DNA of 64,000 bases. Source: Streptomyces sp. NBC_00425 (GTDB taxonomy: Bacteria > Actinomycetota > Actinomycetes > Streptomycetales > Streptomycetaceae). This document shows, one piece after another, positions 1 through 8,632 of this stretch. A program made the translations under genes and the position numbers. The notes under the pieces were generated by a model, which did not search any database, had not been told where the DNA came from, and saw only the letters and a list, made by a program, of their open reading frames with translations. The stretch is from positions 4,650,001 through 4,714,000 of the forward strand of contig NZ_CP107928.1 of assembly GCF_036030735.1 (NCBI RefSeq), given 5' to 3'. Position 1 is the first letter of the stretch. Every line of letters begins with the position of its first letter.

Positions 1-787
1 CGGTGACGGAGTGCCCGGTGACGACCGGGACGCGGACGCAGGTCACGGCCACCGGCAGCTTGGGCAGGCCGAGGATCTTGCGGGTCTCGTCCCGCACCTT
101 CATCTCCTCGGAGGACCAGCCGTCCGCGCGCAGCGACCCCGCCCACGGGACGACGTTCAGCGCCACCGGCTCGGGGAACGGCCCGGTGCGGTCGCCGACG
201 GCCCGCCGCACGTCGCCGGGGTGGGTCCCGAGCTCGGTGCCGGCGACCATGGCGATCTGCTGCCGCAGGGTCTCCACCCCGGCCCGGCCGGCCCCGCTGA
301 CCGCCTGGTACGAGGACACCACCAGCTCGCGCAGCCCGTACTCGGCGTGCAGCGCGCCCAGCGCGACGATCATCGACAGGGTGGTGCAGTTGGGGTTGGA
401 TACGATGCCGCGCGGCCGGACCCGCACCGCGTGCGCGTTCACCTCGGGCACCACCAGCGGCACCTCCGGGTCCATCCGGAAGGCGCCGGAGTTGTCCACC
501 ACGACCACGCCCCGGGCGGCGGCGACGGGCGCCCACTGCGCCGCGACCTCGTCGGGCACGTCGAACATCGCGACGTCGACCCCGTCGAAGACCTCCTCCG
601 ACAGGGCCAGCACCTCGGCCTCCTCGCCGCGCACGGCCAGCTTGCGGCCGGCCGAGCGCGGTGAGGCGACGAGTCTGATCTCACCCCAGACGTCGGCCCG
701 CTGGGACAGGATCCGCAGCATGACCGTGCCGACCGCACCGGTCGCCCCCACGACCGCGAGCGTCGGTCGGCGCGTTGCCGAGATCAA
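1..787 (-). CDS. asd: Aspartate-semialdehyde dehydrogenase (partial, C-terminus outside window)
   Basis: NADPH-dependent reductive dephosphorylation of aspartyl phosphate to aspartate semialdehyde, the second step of lysine/threonine/methionine and diaminopimelate synthesis. The N-terminal Rossmann motif VVGATGAVG and the active-site motif NPNCTT (Cys about residue 134) are visible. Some 262 residues lie in the window and the rest runs off the left edge. I start it at TTG (787), which overlaps the lysC stop as TTGA, because the next in-frame GTG falls inside the nucleotide-binding motif. The overlap implies translational coupling with lysC. Confidence 0.9.
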   Translation of the reverse strand, partial: MISATRRPTLAVVGATGAVGTVMLRILSQRADVWGEIRLVASPRSAGRKLAVRGEEAEVLALSEEVFDGVDVAMFDVPDEVAAQWAPVAAARGVVVVDNSGAFRMDPEVPLVVPEVNAHAVRVRPRGIVSNPNCTTLSMIVALGALHAEYGLRELVVSSYQAVSGAGRAGVETLRQQIAMVAGTELGTHPGDVRRAVGDRTGPFPEPVALNVVPWAGSLRADGWSSEEMKVRDETRKILGLPKLPVAVTCVRVPVVTGHSVT

Positions 788-2061
788 CGCCCGGTGCCCC
801 CGTAGACGACGGCCTCGTCGCTGTCGGAGTCCAGCCCGAAGGCGCTGTGCACGGCGCGCACGGCCTCGTTGACGTCGTCGGCGCGGGTCACGACCGAGAT
901 GCGGATCTCGGAGGTCGAGATGAGCTCGATGTTGACGCCCGCGTCGGCCAGCGCCTTGAAGAAGTCGGCCGTGACGCCCGGGTTGGTCTTCATCCCCGCG
1001 CCGACCAGGGAGATCTTGCCGATCTGGTCGTCGTAGCGCAGCGAGTCGAAGCCGATGCCGGACTTGTTCTTCTCCAGGGCGTCGATGGCCTTGCGGCCCT
1101 CGGCCTTGGGAAGGGTGAACGAGATGTCCGTCAGACCGGTGGCCGCCGCGGACACGTTCTGCACGATCATGTCGATGTTGATCTCGGCGTCGGAGATCGT
1201 CCGGAAGATCGCGGCGGCCTCGCCCGGCTTGTCCGGCACACCGACGACCGTGACCTTGGCCTCGGAGGTGTCGTGCGCGACACCGGAGATGATGGCCTGC
1301 TCCACCGGCTTGTCCCCTTGCTCGATCGGCTCACTGCTGACCCACGTGCCCTGCAGCCCGCTGAAGGACGAGCGGACGTGGATCGGGATGTTGTAGCGGC
1401 GGGCGTACTCCACACAGCGGTGGAGCAGCACCTTGGAGCCGGACGCCGCGAGCTCCAGCATGTCCTCGAACGCGATCCAGTCGATCTTCCGCGCCTTCTT
1501 CACCACGCGCGGGTCGGCGGTGAACACGCCGTCCACGTCGGTGTAGATCTCGCAGACCTCGGCGTCGAGCGCGGCGGCGAGGGCGACGGCCGTGGTGTCG
1601 GACCCGCCGCGCCCGAGCGTGGTGATGTCCTTCTTGTCCTGGCTGACGCCCTGGAAACCGGCGACGATCGCGATGTTGCCCTCGTCCAGCGCGGTCCGGA
1701 TACGGCCCGGCGTGACGTCGATGATCCGGGCTTTGTTGTGGACCGAGTCGGTGATGACGCCTGCCTGGCTGCCGGTGAACGACTGGGCGCTGTGTCCCAG
1801 GTTCTTGATCGCCATCGCCAGCAGGGCCATGGAGATCCGCTCTCCGGCGGTCAGCAGCATGTCGAATTCCCGGCCGCTGGGCATCGGTGACACCTGCTCG
1901 GCGAGATCGATCAGCTCGTCCGTCGTGTCGCCCATCGCGGAAACGACGACGACCACCTGGTGGCCGTTCTTCTTCGCTTCCACGATCCGCTTGGCGACGC
2001 GCTTGATGCCCTCGGCATCGGCTACGGAGGAGCCTCCGTACTTCTGCACGACAAGGCCCAC
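784..2061 (-). CDS. lysC: Aspartokinase
   Basis: ATP-dependent phosphorylation of aspartate, the committed step of the aspartate pathway. The 425-residue protein starts [11 protein letters not shown], the conserved kinase motif, and carries the amino-acid kinase fold followed by C-terminal ACT domains ([12 protein letters not shown] and KISLVGAGM), which bind lysine/threonine for feedback control. I chose GTG at 2061, preceded by GAGGAG, over an upstream ATG that adds a non-conserved extension. Family members often make a separate beta subunit from an internal start; that is possible here but not shown. It overlaps asd by four bases. Confidence 0.95.
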   Translation of the reverse strand: MGLVVQKYGGSSVADAEGIKRVAKRIVEAKKNGHQVVVVVSAMGDTTDELIDLAEQVSPMPSGREFDMLLTAGERISMALLAMAIKNLGHSAQSFTGSQAGVITDSVHNKARIIDVTPGRIRTALDEGNIAIVAGFQGVSQDKKDITTLGRGGSDTTAVALAAALDAEVCEIYTDVDGVFTADPRVVKKARKIDWIAFEDMLELAASGSKVLLHRCVEYARRYNIPIHVRSSFSGLQGTWVSSEPIEQGDKPVEQAIISGVAHDTSEAKVTVVGVPDKPGEAAAIFRTISDAEINIDMIVQNVSAAATGLTDISFTLPKAEGRKAIDALEKNKSGIGFDSLRYDDQIGKISLVGAGMKTNPGVTADFFKALADAGVNIELISTSEIRISVVTRADDVNEAVRAVHSAFGLDSDSDEAVVYGGTGR

Positions 2062-2263
2062 GTGCGCTCCTCGCTCAGTTTGTCTCTTTCCGCACATACG
2101 CCCTTGTACTGCGGTCGGCTCAGTCTAACGAGCGCCCGAAATCCACCTCCGGGGTACCGCATGGTGAGATGCCGGCCGCGCGCTCTGGGGGTCCCTGCCC
2201 ACTTCCGCGCCGGTGATAGCAGTGAATTAAGTTTCAAGGACCGTGGAGGACTAGTGTGCGAAC

Positions 2264-2944
2264 GTGCACGTACTCCTGGTGGAAGACGACGAGCCGGTCG
2301 CCGAGTCACTCCGACGCGGACTGAAGCGGTACGGCTTCGCGGTCGACTGGGTGAGCACCGGCGCCGCCGCCCTCTCCCACCCCGGCCCCTACGACGTGGT
2401 CCTGCTGGACCTGGGGCTGCCCGACACCGACGGCCTCGACGTCTGCAGGGCGCTGCGCGAGCGCGGCGGCGTGCCGATCATCGTGATCAGCGCCCGCAGC
2501 GACGAGACGGACCGGGTGGTCGGCCTTGAGCTGGGCGCCGACGACTACGTGTCCAAGCCGTTCGGGGTGCGCGAGGTCATCGCCCGGATACGCGCGGTGA
2601 TGCGGCGCGTGCAGCCGCGTCCCGCCGGCGCCCCGGCCGACCGCTACGGAGCGCGCCTCACGATCGACCGCAAGGCGGCCCGCGTCCACGTGGACGGCGC
2701 GGAGATCGCGCTCGCGCCGAAGGAGTACGACCTGCTCGCCTTCCTCACCGAGGAGCCGGGCGCACTGATGTCGCGGGAACAGATCATGGAAGCCGTCTGG
2801 GACGCGAACTGGTTCGGCCCGACGAAGACGCTGGACGTGCACGTGGCGGCCCTGCGACGGAAGTTCGCCGGGGTCGTGGCCATCGCGGCGGTGCGCGGGG
2901 TCGGCTTCCGGCTGGAGATCGTCGAGGACGCCGGGGCCGCATGA
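2264..2944 (+). CDS. OmpR/PhoB-family response regulator
   Basis: Cytoplasmic transcription regulator with an N-terminal receiver (acidic pair in LLVEDDEPV, phospho-acceptor Asp in VLLDLGLPD, Lys in YVSKPFG) and a C-terminal winged helix (about residues 130-220). The GTG start has a GGAGGA site 13 bases upstream, slightly long. Its stop overlaps the ATG of the downstream histidine kinase (ATGA), so the two form a coupled two-component operon. The ligand and regulon are not evident. Confidence 0.93.
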   Translation: MHVLLVEDDEPVAESLRRGLKRYGFAVDWVSTGAAALSHPGPYDVVLLDLGLPDTDGLDVCRALRERGGVPIIVISARSDETDRVVGLELGADDYVSKPFGVREVIARIRAVMRRVQPRPAGAPADRYGARLTIDRKAARVHVDGAEIALAPKEYDLLAFLTEEPGALMSREQIMEAVWDANWFGPTKTLDVHVAALRRKFAGVVAIAAVRGVGFRLEIVEDAGAA

Positions 2945-4293
2945 ACCGCCAGCTCATCCGCAGCTACATCCTGCTGGTCGCGGTCGCCATCCTGCTGTTC
3001 ACGGTGCCGGTCGCCTTCACGCTCACCAAGCAGCTGCGCGACGACACCGAGCTGTCCGTCATGCGCGAGGCCGACACCATGGCGCTGCTGCTCGGCAACG
3101 GCGACCGCATCTCGTGCACGGCGCTGACCGAGGTGGCCGAGGCGTACCGCGGCAAGACTCCCGGCCTCGTCCAGGTGACCCCGACGCGCAGCTGCGCCCC
3201 GGACCTGCCGGCGCCCGCCGCGGGTTCGGCGCTGACCCGGGCCGTGCGGGAGAACAAGCCGACGACCGACTGGGGCTCGGACTTCATCTGGGGCGAGCAC
3301 CTGACGGTCACCGTGCCCGCGCAGGGCGAGGCGGCCGTCCGGATCGTCTACTCCACCTCGGACATGACCCGGCGGCTGTGGAGCATCTGGGGCTTCCGCG
3401 CCGGGCTCGCCGTCCTCGTCCTCGGGGCGGCGGCCGCGATCGGCGCGTACGCCGCCCGCCGGATCACCGCGCCGCTGCGCGCGCTCAACGCGATGGCCAG
3501 CAGGTTCAGCGACGGCGACCTCACCGCGCGCTCCCCGGTGACGGGCCCGCCGGAGACCCAGACGCTGGCGCGGACCCTCAACCAGGGCGCGGAACGCCTG
3601 GACACCCTGGTCGCCTCGCAGCGCATCTTCGTCGCGGACGCCTCGCACCAGCTGCGGACCCCGCTCACGGCGCTGCGGCTGTCGCTGGACAACATCGCGG
3701 ACGGGGTGGACGACGAATTCGTCCGCGAGGACGTGGAGCAGGCCACGGCGGAGGTGGTCCGCATGAGCCGGCTGGTGAACGGCCTGCTGGTGCTGGCCCG
3801 CGCCGAGGCCAAGGTGACGGCGGCGGAGCCGCTGCCGTTGAAGGACATCGTGGCCGAACGGCTGACGGTGTGGAGACCGGCCGCCGACGAGCGCGGAGTC
3901 ACCATCGCGCTCAGGGGGAGTGGTGTCGACGGCCGGCCGTCTGTGCTGGCCAGCCCCGGTCATCTGGAACAGGTGCTGGACAACGTGCTCTCGAACGCCC
4001 TGGAGGTGTCGCCGGACGGCGGGAGGATCACCGTCCGGCTGGAGTCCGGGGCGGGCGACGTGGTCATGTCCGTGGCGGACGAGGGTCCGGGCATGTCGGA
4101 CGCGGAGAAGTCCCGTGCCTTCGACCGCTTCTGGCGCGGCCAGGGCCTCACCGGGCGCGCCGGCTCCGGCCTCGGCCTCGCCGTCGTCAGACAGCTGGTG
4201 ACGGACGACGGCGGCACGGTGAGCCTCGAGGACGCTCCCGGAGGCGGCCTGCGCGTGCGCTTCACCCTCCGGGCCGCACAGCGGACGGGGTGA
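2941..4293 (+). CDS. Two-component sensor histidine kinase (HAMP type)
   Basis: Membrane sensor paired with the preceding regulator. One N-terminal membrane segment (residues about 8-27), an extracytoplasmic loop of about 110 residues and a second segment (about 152-172) lead into a HAMP region. Then come the H-box (SHQLRTPLT), N-box (NVLSNALE) and ATP-binding G-boxes (DEGPGMS, GSGLGLAVV). The 450-residue length is normal for the class. The extracytoplasmic part has no motif I recognise. Confidence 0.93.
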   Translation: MNRQLIRSYILLVAVAILLFTVPVAFTLTKQLRDDTELSVMREADTMALLLGNGDRISCTALTEVAEAYRGKTPGLVQVTPTRSCAPDLPAPAAGSALTRAVRENKPTTDWGSDFIWGEHLTVTVPAQGEAAVRIVYSTSDMTRRLWSIWGFRAGLAVLVLGAAAAIGAYAARRITAPLRALNAMASRFSDGDLTARSPVTGPPETQTLARTLNQGAERLDTLVASQRIFVADASHQLRTPLTALRLSLDNIADGVDDEFVREDVEQATAEVVRMSRLVNGLLVLARAEAKVTAAEPLPLKDIVAERLTVWRPAADERGVTIALRGSGVDGRPSVLASPGHLEQVLDNVLSNALEVSPDGGRITVRLESGAGDVVMSVADEGPGMSDAEKSRAFDRFWRGQGLTGRAGSGLGLAVVRQLVTDDGGTVSLEDAPGGGLRVRFTLRAAQRTG

Positions 4294-4303
4294 TCGGGGG
4301 CGG

Positions 4304-4801
4304 TCAGCTCTCGGGCATCGCCGACGAGTGGTGGTTGACGATCAGCCACTTGCCGCCGCGCTTCTCGTACTCGTAGGTGTAGCGGGCCTCGACGACCTTC
4401 TTCTTGCCGGTGGCGGGGTCGGTGAGGGTGAACTGGTACACGCCGCTGTCGAGGGCGGAGTTGCCGTCGAGGACGTTGATGTGCGTCTCGATCTTCTTGC
4501 CGACCGGCTTCTTCTGGAGGAAGTGCTCCATGTAGTCCACGATGCCGGCGTGGTCGGTGCGGACCTTGTTGGACAGGGTGGGCAGCAGGACCGCGTCCTT
4601 GGCGTAGCGGTCGGCCACGACCTCCGGGTCACGGGTCTGCAGCGCGGCGTTCCAGCCGTCGAACAGCGCGGCGATCTGCTTCTTGCTGGGCTTCGAGGGC
4701 TTCTCGGGGCCGGCCGCACTGACTCCGACCGACACCGTGGCCGCGGTGACGACGGCGGTGGCGGTGACGAGGGCGGCGCGTATGCGGGTCTTGCGGGTCA
4801 T
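4304..4801 (-). CDS. Secreted SgcJ/EcaC-like NTF2-fold protein
   Basis: A 165-residue exported protein. It has a typical signal peptide (MTRKTRIRAA, then an Ala/Val/Thr-rich stretch ending near residue 30) followed by an NTF2-like alpha-beta domain (IAALFDGWNAAL, YAKDAVLLPT, KWLIVNHHSS) as in SgcJ/EcaC/DUF4440 proteins. The ATG start is preceded by AGGAG. It converges on the two-component operon with only 10 bases between stops. Such domains bind or modify small molecules, but the substrate is unknown. Confidence 0.8.
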   Translation of the reverse strand: MTRKTRIRAALVTATAVVTAATVSVGVSAAGPEKPSKPSKKQIAALFDGWNAALQTRDPEVVADRYAKDAVLLPTLSNKVRTDHAGIVDYMEHFLQKKPVGKKIETHINVLDGNSALDSGVYQFTLTDPATGKKKVVEARYTYEYEKRGGKWLIVNHHSSAMPES

Positions 4802-4953
4802 CGCAACTCCTGTGCGGCTTGGCGCTGTTGGATGACTCAAGATTCGCTTCCGGCCGGTTAGGGCCCGTGCAGCCGCCGTACAGGGGACGTTCAAGACCCT
4901 GCCAATTCTCGGACGGCGCCCGGCCGCCCACCACGAAGCGCTACGGTCGCCCC

Positions 4954-5790
4954 ATGGAGGTTCTGCGCTATGTCGCGTTCAGCACCGACCCGGCCGGGGG
5001 CAACCCCGCCGGCGTGGTGCTCGACGCCACCGGCATCGACGAGAAGACCATGCTGGCGACGGCGGCCGAAGTCGGCTACTCCGAGACGGCGTTCGCCGTG
5101 CCGTCCGACGACGGCGGTCTGGCCGTCCGGTACTTCAGCCCGCTCGCCGAGGTGCCGTTCTGCGGCCACGCGACGATCGCCACGGCGGTCGCCCACGCCG
5201 AGCGGCACGGAACGGGCTCGCTGGTCCTGCACACAGGCGTCGGGACGGTACCCGTCACCACGGCCCTGGCCGACGACGGCACCACGGTGGCCACCCTCGT
5301 GAGCGTCACCCCGCGCACGAAGCCCCTCGCCGACGACGATCTGACGGCACTGCTGGCGGCCCTGCGCTGGTCCGCCGACGAACTCGACCCGGCCCTGCCG
5401 CCGCGCGTGGCCTACGCCGGGGCCTGGCATCCGGTCATCGCCGCGGCGGACCGCGGCCGGCTGGCCGACCTCGACTACGACATGCCCGCCCTGTCCGACC
5501 TCATGGCACGCCGGGACTGGACCACCGTCGACCTGGTGTGGCGGGAGTCCCCCACCGTCTTCCACGCCCGCAACCCGTTCCCGCCGGGCGGGGTCGTCGA
5601 GGACCCGGCCACCGGCGCGGCGGCGGCCGCCCTCGGCGGCTGTCTGCGCGAGCTCGGACTCGTCTCACCGCCGGCGACCCTGACGATCCACCAGGGCGTC
5701 GACATGGGCCGCCCGAGCACTCTCACGGTCTTCGTGCCCGGCGGACGGGACAGCGGGATCGGCGTCACGGGGACGGCCGTGCCCATCTGA
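4954..5790 (+). CDS. PhzF-family isomerase-like protein
   Basis: A 278-residue PhzF/DapF-fold protein. The typical N-terminus (AFSTDPAGGNPAGVV), the family glutamate region (GYSETAF), PFCGHATIAT and EDPATGAAAA are all present, so the fold and active-site pocket look intact. Family members act as isomerases on small acids, for example in phenazine synthesis. No biosynthetic neighbours are present, so the substrate cannot be assigned. It stands alone between convergent genes. Confidence 0.85.
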   Translation: MEVLRYVAFSTDPAGGNPAGVVLDATGIDEKTMLATAAEVGYSETAFAVPSDDGGLAVRYFSPLAEVPFCGHATIATAVAHAERHGTGSLVLHTGVGTVPVTTALADDGTTVATLVSVTPRTKPLADDDLTALLAALRWSADELDPALPPRVAYAGAWHPVIAAADRGRLADLDYDMPALSDLMARRDWTTVDLVWRESPTVFHARNPFPPGGVVEDPATGAAAAALGGCLRELGLVSPPATLTIHQGVDMGRPSTLTVFVPGGRDSGIGVTGTAVPI

Positions 5791-5811
5791 CCGACACGCC
5801 CGTCCCGTAGG

Positions 5812-5851
5812 GCCGCCCGACCGCGGGCCGTGGAGCGCGGGGTCGGGCGGC
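5812..5851. terminator. Bidirectional hairpin between convergent genes
   Basis: Arms GCCGCCCGACC (5812-5822) and GGTCGGGCGGC (5841-5851) form a perfect 11-bp stem. It lies between the stops of the PhzF gene (+) and the DUF5063 gene (-), so it can serve both. There is no T-tract, as is common for Streptomyces terminators. Confidence 0.7.
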
Positions 5852-5872
5852 TCTACAGCGCGGTCGCAGGCC

Positions 5873-6535
5873 CTAGGCGCGGGGCCGTACGCCCAGCTGT
5901 CCGCCGATCTCCTCGGCCATCACGCGGCCCGCCTCGAACTCCAGGGTCTCGTCGCCCAGGGGGGACTGGTCGGTGTCGAGGCCGTCCAGCTCTTCCAGGG
6001 GCTGGTCCAGGCGGATGTGGGCGAGGACCGAGTGCAGGGCGCGCAGCGTCGCCGACGCCGTGGAGCCCCAGTTGGAGAAGTAGGAGAACTGCCACCACCA
6101 CAGGGCCTCGGTGATGCGGCCCGCGCGGTAGTGGACCATGCCGTGGCGCAGGTCGGCGATCACGTCGGCGAGGTCGTCGGAGATCCGGGCCGGCACGGGG
6201 GCCTTGCGGGGCTCGTAGGGGTCGAAGACCTCGGAGTAGACGTCGACCGGGTCCAGCAGGCGGGCCAGGTTCTCGCGGAGCTCGTCGGCGTCCGGCTCGA
6301 AGCCCGGGTCGGGCTCGTAGCGCTCGTCGGGGAGGATGTCCTCGTGGGCGCCGAGACGGCCGCCGGCCAGCAGGAGCTGGGAGACCTCCAGGAGGAGGAA
6401 GGGGACCGCCGAGCCCGGTTCGTCGCCCTTGGCCACCTCGGTGACGGCCACCAGGAAACTCTCCACCTGGTCCGCGATCTGGACCGCGAAGTCGTCCGGG
6501 TTCGGGCCGGTCGCGTGCAGCGTGGCGTCAGACAT
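5873..6535 (-). CDS. DUF5063 protein downstream of recR
   Basis: A 220-residue acidic cytoplasmic protein with no signal peptide or membrane span. A conserved central region ([19 protein letters not shown] and [13 protein letters not shown]) identifies the actinobacterial DUF5063 family. Its start overlaps the recR stop by eight bases, so it is co-translated with RecR. The function is unknown; the coupling suggests a link to recombination repair, which is inference only. Confidence 0.8.
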   Translation of the reverse strand: MSDATLHATGPNPDDFAVQIADQVESFLVAVTEVAKGDEPGSAVPFLLLEVSQLLLAGGRLGAHEDILPDERYEPDPGFEPDADELRENLARLLDPVDVYSEVFDPYEPRKAPVPARISDDLADVIADLRHGMVHYRAGRITEALWWWQFSYFSNWGSTASATLRALHSVLAHIRLDQPLEELDGLDTDQSPLGDETLEFEAGRVMAEEIGGQLGVRPRA

Positions 6536-7127
6536 CTAGGAGTCGTCTCCCCTCGAAGGCGCGACCGAGGGTCACCTCGTCCGCGTATTCCAGGTCGCCA
6601 CCCACCGGGAGGCCGCTGGCCAGGCGGGTGACCTTCAGGCCCATGGGCTTGATCATGCGGGCGAGGTACGTGGCGGTGGCCTCGCCCTCCAGGTTCGGGT
6701 CGGTGGCGAGGATCAGCTCCGTGACCGTGCCGTCGGCCAGCCGCGCGAGGAGTTCCCTTATCCGCAGGTCGTCGGGACCGACCCCCTCGATCGGGCTGAT
6801 CGCGCCGCCCAGGACGTGGTACTTGCCGCGGAACTCGCGCGTGCGCTCGATCGCGACGACGTCCTTCGGCTCCTCCACGACGCAGATGCAGCTCGGGTCG
6901 CGGCGCGGGTCGCGGCAGATGCCGCACAGCTCCTCCTGCGCCACGTTGCCGCAGGTCGCGCAGAAGCGGACCTTCGCCTTGACCTCCAGGAGGGCGTGGG
7001 CGAGCCGCCGTACGTCCGTCGGCTCCGCCTGCAGGATGTGGAAGGCGATCCGCTGCGCGCTCTTGGGACCGACGCCGGGCAGCCGCCCCAGCTCGTCGAT
7101 GAGGTCCTGGACCACGCCTTCGTACAA
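6528..7127 (-). CDS. recR: Recombination mediator protein RecR
   Basis: 199-residue recombination protein acting with RecF/RecO to load RecA at gaps. It has the helix-hairpin-helix ([15 protein letters not shown]), the four-cysteine zinc finger ([16 protein letters not shown]) and the Toprim domain ([27 protein letters not shown]). The start codon is TTG at 7127, with purine-rich AAGGACGG upstream. It lies in the usual ybaB-recR order with DUF5063 coupled downstream. Confidence 0.97.
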   Translation of the reverse strand: MYEGVVQDLIDELGRLPGVGPKSAQRIAFHILQAEPTDVRRLAHALLEVKAKVRFCATCGNVAQEELCGICRDPRRDPSCICVVEEPKDVVAIERTREFRGKYHVLGGAISPIEGVGPDDLRIRELLARLADGTVTELILATDPNLEGEATATYLARMIKPMGLKVTRLASGLPVGGDLEYADEVTLGRAFEGRRLLDV

Positions 7128-7181
7128 CGGACTGCCGTCCTTCCTGGGGTTCCTTGCGGTACGTACCGTAGTCGGCCGAGG

Positions 7182-7204
7182 CCGGTCCGCGTAAGGCGGA
7201 CCGG
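7182..7204 (-). terminator. Hairpin between ybaB and recR
   Basis: CCGGTCCGC (7182-7190) pairs with GCGGACCGG (7196-7204) around a five-base loop, directly after the ybaB stop. It could end or attenuate the ybaB transcript before recR. A 12-bp palindrome CGGTACGTACCG lies beside it at 7157-7168. Confidence 0.45.
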
Positions 7205-7206
7205 GC

Positions 7207-7551
7207 CTAGAAAGGCAGGCCCGGAATGCCGCTGCCGCCGCCCAGGCCCTGGGCCAGCGGGCCGAGCTTCTGCTGCTGCAGGGTCTGCGCGTTCTCGTTG
7301 GCCGCCTGGACGGCCGCGACGATCAGGTCGGCGAGGGTCTCGGTGTCCTCGGGGTCGACCGCCTTCGGGTCGATCTTCAGCCCGCGCAGCTCGCCGGAGC
7401 CGGTCACCGTGGCCTTCACCAGTCCGCCGCCCGCCTGCCCGTCGACCTCCGTGTGCGCCAGCTCCTCCTGGGCGCGGGCCAGGTCCTGCTGCATCTTCTG
7501 GGCCTGCTGGAGCAGCTGCTGCATGTTGGGCTGGCCACCACCGGGAATCAC
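7207..7551 (-). CDS. ybaB: YbaB/EbfC-family nucleoid-associated protein
   Basis: A 114-residue DNA-binding nucleoid protein. The N-terminal coiled helix ([20 protein letters not shown]) and the conserved [18 protein letters not shown] core define the family. I start at GTG 7551, preceded by AGGAG with seven bases spacing; longer in-frame starts upstream add a non-conserved extension. It is followed by recR, the standard bacterial arrangement. Confidence 0.92.
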   Translation of the reverse strand: MIPGGGQPNMQQLLQQAQKMQQDLARAQEELAHTEVDGQAGGGLVKATVTGSGELRGLKIDPKAVDPEDTETLADLIVAAVQAANENAQTLQQQKLGPLAQGLGGGSGIPGLPF

Positions 7552-7861
7552 GATCAGCTCCTGTGTTCTACGACTGTCGGGCACACCTGCGAACGGTTTC
7601 TTGCCGCTCGGCACGAGCCTACGTGGTCTGTGCGGGTGTCGCCCCAGCACTCTTTCGAGTGAGTTGTGCGTGAGTCCTATACCTGATCAAGGCCCACTTC
7701 CAGGGGTAAAAGTGACGAAACCTTCCTCTTCGCCACCCATTGGGAGGTAGGAAAGGTCCGGCGCATCAGCATCGGGTATCTCGCACGTCGCGGGCGTCAC
7801 ACATCGTGAGCGGCCGGATCGGTCGATCGGTCGGATCAGTCGGGATCGGGAGGGAGTGCGG
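7552..7861. other. Intergenic region between divergent genes
   Basis: About 310 bases between the ybaB start (-) and the SLATT gene (+), presumably holding both promoters. Around 7660-7745 it is less GC-rich than the surroundings. I see GATCGGTCGATCGGTCGGATC-like short repeats at 7818-7840 but no confident promoter consensus, small gene or structured RNA. Confidence 0.5.
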
Positions 7862-8617
7862 GTGGCTCAGCAGCCGGAGATGCAGCCCGAAGGACCGCCT
7901 CAGGACGGGCGGGGCGAGGGCGGTGCGGCCGGGCTGCGGCCGGGCGACCTGACCGGACGGGCGTTCCCCCTGGGGGACTGGGGCGAGCCCGCCGAGCGGC
8001 TGGAGGAGCTGTACCGGTGGGTGGAGCGGGGGGCGCTGGAGACCGCCGCCTGGTACCTCGCCGACCGGGTGTGGAAGCGGCGGGGCGCACGGGCCCTGCG
8101 CACCGGCGCGGCCGCCGGGGCGGTGTGCGGGGCCGCACTGCCGCTGCTGGACCTGACCCGGGTGACGGGCGGCGCCGCGCCCTGGGGGTATCTGGCGCTG
8201 CTGCTGGCGGTGGCGTGCCTGACGGTGGACCGGTTCTTCGGGGTGACCTCGGGCTGGATGCGGGACGTGGCCACCGCGCAGGCCGTGCAGCGAAGGCTGC
8301 AGGTGCTGCAGTTCGACTGGGCCTCGGAGAGCGTCCGGGAGGTGCTGGGCCCGGCCGAGGGCACGGCGAGCGAGGCGGCGGAGCGGTGCCTGGCGGTGCT
8401 GCGCCGCTTCTCGGACGACGTCACCGACCTGGTGCGCGCGGAGACGGCCGACTGGATGGTGGAGTTCCGCGCCGGCCCCGCGCCGCTGGGCATCCAGACG
8501 GCGGTCGCCGTCGGCGGACGGGTGGACGCCGGCGGCGGCCCGGGCAGGTTCCCCTCGCCGCCGGGAGCGAACGCCCGGCCGAACATGCCCCGCCAGCGCC
8601 CGCCGGAGCCCCGCTGA
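7862..8617 (+). CDS. SLATT-domain membrane protein
   Basis: A 251-residue protein. A central SLATT-type core (about residues 38-175) holds two membrane segments (RTGAAAGAVCGAALPLLDL and YLALLLAVACLTVDRFFG) followed by an amphipathic helix, with a Pro/Gly-rich tail. SLATT proteins are thought to form membrane pores or sensors, and some occur in nucleotide-signalling defence systems. No cyclase or nuclease lies beside this one, so a housekeeping role is equally likely. GTG 7862 is preferred to GTG 7856 because the GGGAGG site touches the latter. Confidence 0.75.
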   Translation: MAQQPEMQPEGPPQDGRGEGGAAGLRPGDLTGRAFPLGDWGEPAERLEELYRWVERGALETAAWYLADRVWKRRGARALRTGAAAGAVCGAALPLLDLTRVTGGAAPWGYLALLLAVACLTVDRFFGVTSGWMRDVATAQAVQRRLQVLQFDWASESVREVLGPAEGTASEAAERCLAVLRRFSDDVTDLVRAETADWMVEFRAGPAPLGIQTAVAVGGRVDAGGGPGRFPSPPGANARPNMPRQRPPEPR

Positions 8618-8632
8618 CCCCGGTGGCGGTTT

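Noticed and set aside
7552..7861. SRP RNA gene, which neighbours dnaX/recR genes in some bacteria
   Set aside because: I do not see the conserved GGAA-tetraloop helix of SRP RNA, and no dnaX is adjacent.
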